Source of the DNA: Ichthyophthirius multifiliis
Lineage: Eukaryota; Ciliophora; Oligohymenophorea; Hymenostomatida
Reading direction: 5' to 3'
Assembly: GCF_000220395.1 (NCBI RefSeq)
Contig: NW_004086045.1
Span: forward strand, 1 to 42,837
DNA length: 42,837 nt
A model generated the notes under the pieces. The model searched no databases and was not told the DNA's origin. It saw nothing but the letters and a program-made list of their open reading frames with translations. Shown here one piece after another: positions 35,780 through 42,837 of the stretch. The translations under genes and the position numbers were made by a program. Position 1 is the stretch's first letter. Each line of letters starts with the position of its first letter.

Positions 35780-36314
35780 TCAATTTTTAAATATATCTTA
35801 ATATGGTTATTTAGGTTTTTACTTTTATTATTTATCATTTTCAATAATATTATCTTCTTTATTCTACTAAAAATTATTTTAATTTTCTTTTAATTCTGAA
35901 CTTACTAATTTCTTTACTCCAAAAACTAACCCCTTTTTAAATATTTTTTTTACATCTTCTATATTTTTATATAATATAATAATTTACGTATAATAAAGGA
36001 AGTTCTTTTGTATTTTTATCTTCTATTATTTTCAATTTTTTCGATATAAAATTTCTATCAAAAGGTTATTATTATGGTTATCCTGTTTCTGGAATAAATA
36101 CTTATAATGTATGTTAACAATTGTTAAAAATTAAATATTCTCTAATTAATTCATTTATTATTATATTTTCATTTGATAATTGGGGTTTATCAACTTGCTA
36201 ATCATTAAGACTGTTGAAAATTTCAGCTCTTATTTTAGCTCTTATCTAAGATAAAACTCCCCTTTCTTCTAAAGTTTCTTTTAAAACATCTTTTAATTCG
36301 TTTACTGATGCCAT
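35780..36314 (-). CDS. CEP20/FOR20 (FOP-like) basal-body protein
   Basis: Single minus-strand exon from ATG at 36314-36312 to TGA at 35782-35780, about 178 aa, close to the 174 aa of human CEP20 (FOPNL/FOR20). The N-terminus MASVNELKDVLKETLEERGV parallels human MATVAELKAVLKDTLEKKGV. Also shared are the stretch RAKIRAEIFNSLND, the LisH motif NELIREYLIFNNCQHTLQVF, the following PETGQ, and FDRNFI with ELPLLY. FOR20 proteins are needed for basal body docking and assembly in Paramecium and animals. After ELPLLY the frame shifts by one base. A single A too many in the AAA at about 35979-35983 would restore VIIILYKNIEDVKKIFKKG, which matches the family's C-terminal part. No intron is seen. The orthology call is strong; the exact sequence near the break is not. 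Confidence 0.9.
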
Positions 36315-36498
36315 TTTATTTATATATTATATAAAATTATTTTGTTAATTTATATTTAAAAAAAAAAAATTAATTACAAAATTTTAAATTTATTTTGAAA
36401 AAAGTATAAATATAATACTTTCTTTAAAAAAAAAAAATCTAATAAGTTATAAATAATAATAAAAATAAATTTTATTTAATTTGAAACGAAAAAGAAAC

Positions 36499-37143
36499 TC
36501 ATTTTTAATCATCTTCTTTTAAAATATCAAAATAAGGATGATTTAAAGCTTCACTAGCAGTAATTCTATCAGCCTAAAATATAAATTTAAATAAATAAAT
36601 AGAAAAATGTAATAAAATACAGGATTAATTGTAAATATTTTTTTTAAAAGATCAATAGATTAATCATTAATATAGCTTCTTCTATAATTTTTTAATTTTT
36701 CAAAAGGGAAATATTCTTTTTTTGCTCTATTAATTTAATTTAATTATAAAAAAAATAAAAAAACTATTTTTAACTCTTCAAATAAAAAATCATAAACTTT
36801 TTAATCAATATTAATATTCATTAATGCTGACAACTTTAAATATTCTTTAAATCCGAAAAAAGATATTTGATTAGTTAGAACTTAATAATTATCATTACTT
36901 ACTGATTAAGATATAGGATTTTTACCAATTAACTATTTGATATAAAAAATAATTTATTTAAATAAATATAAAAAAAACCATTTTCAAAATACATATTCCA
37001 GCAGACCAAACATCAATAGATGGAGTAATATGCATATTATAAGAATTTGAAAGTATAATTTCAGGAGCGCGATAAGGTGGAGTTCCTCCCTTATAATTTT
37101 TTTTTATAATTAATATATATAATTATTTTATCTTAATTATAAA

Positions 37144-37179
<36 letters not shown>

Positions 37180-37913
37180 TAATACCTAATTATTTTTTAT
37201 TTCTTCTGGTATATATGGATAAGATTGACCCCAATCTAAAATTTTAATGTCATCATTTTATCTATCTACCATTATATTATCAAATTTTATATCTCTATGT
37301 ATTATATTTTTTTATGGGCATTAGATAATACTTCTAAAAGTAGATGCGAATAATAAATTACTTCTTCTTCACTTAATTACTTTACTTCTTAGTTTAATAT
37401 TTTTCCTTGAGCTAATTCTAAACACTATTTTTTTTAATTAAAATTATTATATATATTTTTTTTACTAGCATTGGTATTTATTATTTTGGATCTTTTATAT
37501 AATCAACAAAATGTGGTATATTTTTTACTTTTTTTAACCTTTTCAAAATTTCAACTTCTCTTATTATGTTTCTCCATCTAATATCTGGTTTCAATACTTT
37601 TATTGCGAGATTTTTTTTAGTGCTTTTTTAAAGTCCTTAATATACTTCTGCAAATCCTCCTCTCCCTAAAAACTTTTTGTAATTAATTTCATAATCATCA
37701 AAATTTCTTTTATTTTAAAAATATTTAAAATAATAAAAATAAATTTATAGATTTAAAAAGACCCGAATTTCTTTGATATATTTTTATCATTAAAATAGAA
37801 CAAATCCTTAAAGTTAGTATCTTTTAATAATATTTAATTTAAGGTTGTTAATTTAGAGTAACACTTCTGTCCTATTAAATATTCATATGAATAAGGTTTA
37901 CTTATGCAATATA
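36499..37913 (-). CDS. CK2-alpha-like serine/threonine kinase
   Basis: Minus-strand exons (high to low): about 37913-37763, 37706-37466, 37424-37186, 37089-36979, 36932-36765, 36726-36621 and 36573-36499, ending in TGA. All kinase motifs are present: glycine loop FLGRGGFAEVYQG, lysine motif LAIKVLKP, catalytic loop IIHRDIKFDNIM, metal motif ILDWGQ, PPYRAPEII, IDVWSAG and the end RITASEALNHPYF. DWG in place of DFG, the IKVLKP..IIREVEILKRL run and the HPYF end are typical of casein kinase 2 alpha. The activation segment (GGTPPYRAPE) lacks CK2's RVASRYFKGPE, so it is a divergent CK2-like branch. Homopolymer corrections are needed near 37310 (A7 to A8 on the coding strand) and near 36720. The start codon was not found: the first visible exon begins after an AG at 37914 and probably has an upstream exon. 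The intron at 37090-37185 carries a (TAAA)n tract. Confidence 0.8.
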
Positions 37914-38928
37914 CTTTAATATAAAAAAGAAAATGTATAAAAAATACTATCATAAATTAATTTATTTAAACAATAAAAATAAAAAAGATATTAAATATAA
38001 TATTTTTTTGAATTATATTGAAAATATAAATTTTATTTAATAATAAAATAATTATAAAAATCCTTTAGTTTAACAAAAAAAATATAAGTTATTAATGTAA
38101 AATAGTTTTTGCTCTATTTAATTATGTTTAATAGTTTTTGCTTTTAAAATAGTATATAAAAATAAAGTATTCATAAAAAATAAAATACTTGAATTCGAAT
38201 ATTCTTAATAATAAAAAATTTTAATTTATTTAAAAAATTATTATTATTATTTGATTTTTCAAAAATAAATAAAATTTTATTAATTTAGTAATATAATTAA
38301 GTAAATATATTATTTATTTTTTTATAAAATAAAATATACATTGAATTTTAGTAAAAAAAGTATAAAATATATACTTTATCAATTAACTTATAAAATAAAT
38401 AAATCACTTTTTATATTTTCATATATTTTATAATAAAACTATATTAAATATATTATTTTTTTGATAAGTAAATAAAATAAACATAATTTTTATACTTTTT
38501 ATTTAATCAAAATTTATAATAAATATATTTTTATAAAAGTACTTTATAAAAGCTCATTACTTTTATTTAAAAATTAATAAAAATTAAATAAAAAAAGATA
38601 AAATTAATATTAATTAATATTATATATTCCAATTACAAAATATATTTATTAGATAAATAAAAAAAGATACAATATAAATGTTATTATAATACTAATATAA
38701 TATTTAGAATTAAAAATTATTAAATAAAATTTACTATTTTATTAATAAATTTTACTTTATATTCAATGCAAAAAAATAATGGTAATAAATAAACATTTAA
38801 TAATATTTATTAATGTTTAAAAGTAATTATTCCAAAATATTAAATTAAATAATTATAATAATATTATATAATAGAATTGATTATATTATTGAATATAAAT
38901 GTTGCTTTTATTTAATTAAGTTAAGCAG
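37914..38928. other. AT-rich intergenic region
   Basis: No exon is supported beyond a likely unidentified first exon of the CK2-like gene near its right edge. Two nearby copies of ATAGTTTTTGCT (about 38103 and 38129) are the only small repeat noticed. Confidence 0.5.
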
Positions 38929-39320
38929 ATGTTTTAAAATGCAGTTTACACTCATAATAATTTAATATATAATTATAATATAGAAATTCCTATCTTTTAG
39001 TATATGGATTGTTATAGAGATTTCGATTTTTTATCCTATATATATAATTAGTGTAATAAAGTATAATTATTTTAAAAATATTATATTTTTTAATATTCAT
39101 TTAATTTTTTGTTTTATTTTTGTATTAATTTGTTCTTTATTTTTATTATTTTTTAGAAGTAAAATATTTTATCTTTTAATATAGCTATTTTAATAAAGTT
39201 ATAAATTAATATTTTTAAATATATTTATTCATCTGCTTTTACATTAGATTATTATTTTTACTAAAAAATATTAAGTCCATAAATTATTTAAGGACTAATT
39301 AAATACTTGGTATAAATATT
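38929..39320 (+). other. Weak candidate gene region, possible two exons
   Basis: In the ciliate code an ATG at 38929 opens MFQNAVYTHNNLIYNYNIEI and continues PIFQYMDCYRDFDFLSYIYN to a GTATAA donor at about 39060. A second patch near 39225-39310 reads SSAFTLDYYFYQKILSPQII. The patches are slightly richer in G/C than their surroundings. However, the frame between them is pure A/T and no family is recognised. This may be a decayed or misread small gene, or chance in a code with one stop. Confidence 0.2.
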
Positions 39321-39756
39321 TTTTATTTATTAATAATTTTGTTTTTTTAAAATAAAGTTATTAATTATTTAACTAAATTAATTATATTATTTTGTTTATT
39401 TATTTAAATTTTCTAATTTTGTTATATGTTAAAATTTAATTTATTTTTACTATTAATTAAAATACAAATCATATATTTAAAAATATATTCATTACATCTA
39501 TTTTATATAGATTTTTGCTATTAGAAAAATTAATTATTTTCTAAAAAGGGATATATTTTAAAAAAAAAAATTCTAATATAGTTTAATAGTTTATACTTTT
39601 AACTGTTTTAAAAATATTTTATTATAATGTATTAAAAATCATTAAATATTATATTTTAATTAATATTTTTTCAAATTTTTTATACAAAAATTAAATTATG
39701 TAGTTTTAATTTAAATAAATAAAATAATAATAAATTTATTAATTAAAAAAAAAAAA

Positions 39757-41387
39757 ATGAATCAAAAATAACTAGAAAATGAATTTAAAAATATGAATGA
39801 AAACATTGACTAAATTTTAGATTTTAATGAGTTTTAGGCTATATTTGATAAAAAAGTAAAGTAAATTAATTATAAATACTTTTTTTATTTTTAAAAATAA
39901 AAAAGATTAAAGGTATTTTCGATAATAATATAACACATTAATTATATTAATAATTATAACAAAAATCATTAATTAATAATGAAATAAAAATGAATTTAAA
40001 AAATATGTCATAAATAATATGTGAAGCAGATAATATATTAAATTAGAAAATAACAGATATATAGAATGTTTTAAAAGACTTTTATAATCAAAGAAATGAA
40101 GCGGCTATATAATTCAAATAAGCTCAAGAAAATGAAAAATAAAACTAATACGGAATCAGTTTAGATTCAAATTTATCAATTTCTTTAAAAGATTTTTAAA
40201 TTTAAGACACTAATATAAAAAAAATAAACACATATTTTGTTTTTATTATCGGAAACTAATAAAAATAAATATATAAAAGTAATAAAGATGAAAACTTTAA
40301 TTTGTAAATCAAACATAAATAATATAATAAATAATAAATAATAATAAAAAATAGGAAAGTAATAAGTGGAGATGAACATCTTTAAATAAAACTAATATCT
40401 TCAAATAGCTTATACATAGATAATATTATAGGACAAGTTAATATTCCAATGAGTTTTCTATAAGATTAATATAAAAGAGAGTTATGGTATGATTTATAAG
40501 GTTAAAATAGGCAATATTCAGGTAAAGTATTACTTACATTATAATGGATTCATTCAAAAGTAAATATAATATAGAATATTTTTTTTTTTGTTTGAAAAAA
40601 AATAAAAAGGAAAAATATTTAAGTGATGTAATTTCGAAATGGAACGATCACATTAATTTACAAGAAGAAGATTTAAGAGATTTTTTATATGATAAATAAT
40701 GTTTAAATATACTTTAAGAAAAAAATTAGTAAGAAAGAGTAAATTCTTAAACTAGAAATCAACAAATTTATGAAAAAATAGATTTAAGAAGAATAAACGA
40801 CTTAAAAGGTACTATTTAAATGGAAAATTATACTTATAATATTTTATATTATTTATTTATATTTTTCTTTATTTTATGTGTATTGATTTTGGTGTATAGA
40901 CCTTTGTTTTATGATGTAAAAAAGTTATTTGTATATTTTTTATTAAAAAATAAATTAAAAAGTGGGTTTTTATTTTGTTGGCTTTAATATTTTACGAACT
41001 TCATATTTTTGATCAATAAAAAACTGTTTTCCTTATAGCCTGCATAGGATTTTCTATTATAATTGATATTTTGTGGTTTATTTTTTTTACAAAAGGATGG
41101 TGGGATTAGAATTAAACTACAGGAATTTTTATTGATATTAATTTTAAAATATTCTCATTATTTTTAAGTTATATTTTGTTTATATTAAAATTTGTTATTT
41201 TGTTCGTTTTGGTGAAATTAAGATTAGAAATCTAAATTAAAGTTCAAGAAGTTAATTATAATCAACAATGTACTTTTTATCTATTTAAAAAATATAATTT
41301 TTTATTTTTTATAAAGTAATGGTTAACCAAAATAACATAACAAACCTTATTTGGACTTAATAATAATCTTAATAATTATATTAATGA
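39757..41387 (+). CDS. C2-domain protein with four C-terminal membrane segments
   Basis: Five exons: 39757-39855, 39906-40559, 40610-40915, 40963-41269 and 41317-41387. They give 478 aa ending in TGA, with four introns of 47-50 nt and no frame correction. The N-terminal third is coiled-coil-like (NILNQKITDIQNVLKDFYNQ). Residues of about 125-250 form a C2-like beta-sandwich: INTYFVFIIGN, SGDEHLQIKLISSN, DNIIGQVNIPMSFL, KRELWYDLQGQ and SGKVLLTLQWIHSK. C2 domains bind phospholipid, often with calcium. The loop aspartates here are sparse (SSNSLYIDN), so calcium binding is doubtful. After a charged linker, four hydrophobic stretches follow: NILYYLFIFFFILCVLILVY, WVFILLALIFYEL, VFLIACIGFSIIIDILWFIF and FSLFLSYILFILKFVILFVL. 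A role at membranes is likely; the family name is not certain. Confidence 0.8.
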
Positions 41388-42498
41388 TTAAGTAAAAGAA
41401 AAAATTATAAATAGTTTTTGGTAAAAATTAACAAGAAAATCCATTTTATGTGTATAATTAAAATAATAATAATAATTTATAATTTTTATAAACTATATAA
41501 TTTCCAAAAAAATAATTATAATTAATAAAAGGGCAATTATAAATATTTTCTTACTTTTTTTTTTTTTTACTTACTTATTGAGTTTTTTTTTAAATATTAT
41601 AAGAAAAATAATAATCTATAAATCAAAATATTTCAATCTTTTAAAACTAAATAAGAGTTGTCATAAGGCAAAATAAAATAGTAATTTTATTTAAATATAA
41701 AATATAATAAAATGAAAATATAAGATAATATCAAAAAAGAATGTATTTTATAATTTATATTTTTAAAAGAAATAAATAATGACTTTTAGATTTATAAAAA
41801 TATGGAATTTTTTATAAAAATTAATTTTTAAAATTTATAAATGCATATTAATCTACTAAAAAATGAATATATATATTAAAAAATCTCATTTTAATAAATA
41901 AAAATACATTTTAATGGAAATGAAATAATAGAAAATTAAAAAAAATATTTTATGTCAAAAAGTAATTATTTTTTAAATAAAATATAGGCAATATATTCAA
42001 CAAATTTATAAAAATATAGGAAAAATGTTTTAATATTACTAATATAATAATAGTAATAATAAATATATTAAATACTTTAAAATATGTTTTTATTATAAAA
42101 TAATAATAAAGATAAAGAAATAATATAAAAAATTATTATTAAAATAGTCTATTATCAATAAAATAAAAACAATTTGCATTAACCATAAAATCCACATATT
42201 AAAAAGATATAAATTTTTCTATGAAAAAATACTTGAAATTCATGAATGAAAAAATAAAAAGATAGAAGAGGCTCGCATTTATTTCAAAATTTTATATTTT
42301 AGTGCCATTAAAAAAACTATAGTGTAATATTAAGATATTCATAAAAAAAAAATATAATAAAGATTAAAATTGTAATATTTTGAACGATTATATTTGCTTT
42401 TATTGTAAGTTAAATAGCCATATTTATAAAAAAACAATTTTTATTTATTCTAAAAATTAATTAAATATAGTAAAATAATATGTTAATAAATATTATAA

Positions 42499-42501
<3 letters not shown>
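41388..42501. other. AT-rich intergenic region
   Basis: No supported exon or RNA gene on either strand. The region is AT-rich with scattered A runs, leading into the terminal simple repeats. Confidence 0.55.

Positions 42502-42577
<76 letters not shown>
42502..42577. repeat. (TA)n microsatellite
   Basis: An almost pure TA dinucleotide tract of about 75 bp with one TTTA interruption, directly abutting the hexamer array that ends the window. Confidence 0.95.
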
Positions 42578-42580
<3 letters not shown>

Positions 42581-42837
42581 ATAAACATAAACATAAACAT
42601 AAACATAAACATAAACATAAACATAAAAATAAACATAAACATAAACATAAACATAAACATAAACATAAACATAAACATAAATATAAACATAAACATAAAC
42701 ATAAACATAAACATAAACATAAACATAAACATAAACATAAACATAAACATAAACATAAACATAAACATAAACATAAACATAAACATAAACATAAACATAA
42801 ACATAAACATAAACATAAACATAAACATAAACATAAA
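42578..42837. repeat. (AAACAT)n hexamer array at the window end
   Basis: About 43 tandem copies of AAACAT run to the last base, with only isolated variants (AAAAAT near 42625, AAATAT near 42679). It is not the C4A2-type telomere repeat of this ciliate group, so the end is more likely an assembly break in a microsatellite than a chromosome end. The alternating Met-Phe reading on the other strand is a by-product of the repeat and not a gene. Confidence 0.95.

Noticed and set aside
42517-42834. 105-codon minus-strand frame of alternating Met-Phe
   Set aside because: It is the reverse reading of the AAACAT and TA simple repeats; no start context or real protein composition.
42578-42837. Telomere
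   Set aside because: Oligohymenophorean telomeres are C4A2 or mixed C4A2/C3A3 repeats; AAACAT has a single C per unit.

Overview
This window reads as the macronuclear genome of an oligohymenophorean ciliate. The sequence is extremely AT-rich. Its genes make sense only if TAA and TAG encode glutamine and TGA is the sole stop. Nearly all introns are tiny (38-96 nt, most 41-60) and GT..AG. The best single proof is the mitochondrial phosphate carrier at 14447-15437, where in-frame TAA codons fall on glutamines conserved in animal carriers. Base composition and intron style suggest Ichthyophthirius multifiliis or a close relative; that species call is inference. Because standard-code stops are everywhere, ordinary ORF finding misses almost every gene here. 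I rebuilt the models below by hand with the ciliate code.

Layout. 996-5700 (+): large single-pass membrane protein. 5901-8274 (+): ten-exon parallel beta-helix (FBXO11-like) protein. 8638-9422 (+): small Q/N-rich protein. 10285-11521 (+): cyclin. 11620-13897 (+): degenerate protein kinase fused to MORN repeats. 14447-15437 (+): mitochondrial phosphate carrier. 15438-17791: empty AT-rich DNA. 17792-18253 (+): endosulfine/ARPP19-like protein with two FDSADYF sites. 18371-19426 (-): SHIPPO/STPG-type PG-rich repeat protein. 19582-33354 (+): giant (about 4,570 aa) low-complexity protein with a recurring W-D-x-F/L motif. 33355-35448: mostly empty. 35449-35705 (+): small charged protein. 35780-36314 (-): CEP20/FOR20 basal-body protein. 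36499-37913 (-): CK2-alpha-like kinase with a DWG motif. 39757-41387 (+): C2-domain protein with four C-terminal membrane segments. 42502-42837: (TA)n followed by an (AAACAT)n array that runs off the end.

Themes. Several products belong to cilia or basal bodies (CEP20, SHIPPO/STPG, probably the MORN fusion). Others belong to cell-cycle and phosphorylation control (cyclin, endosulfine-like, CK2-like kinase, degenerate kinase). Ciliate macronuclear genes are not in operons, so neighbourhood implies little beyond shared promoters. One exception is the 155-bp divergent gap at 19427-19581, which may serve two genes. Many models need a single-base correction in an A or T run to stay open. This looks like homopolymer error in the assembly, but it should be tested. 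No tRNA, rRNA, CRISPR, transposon or virus-like element was recognised.
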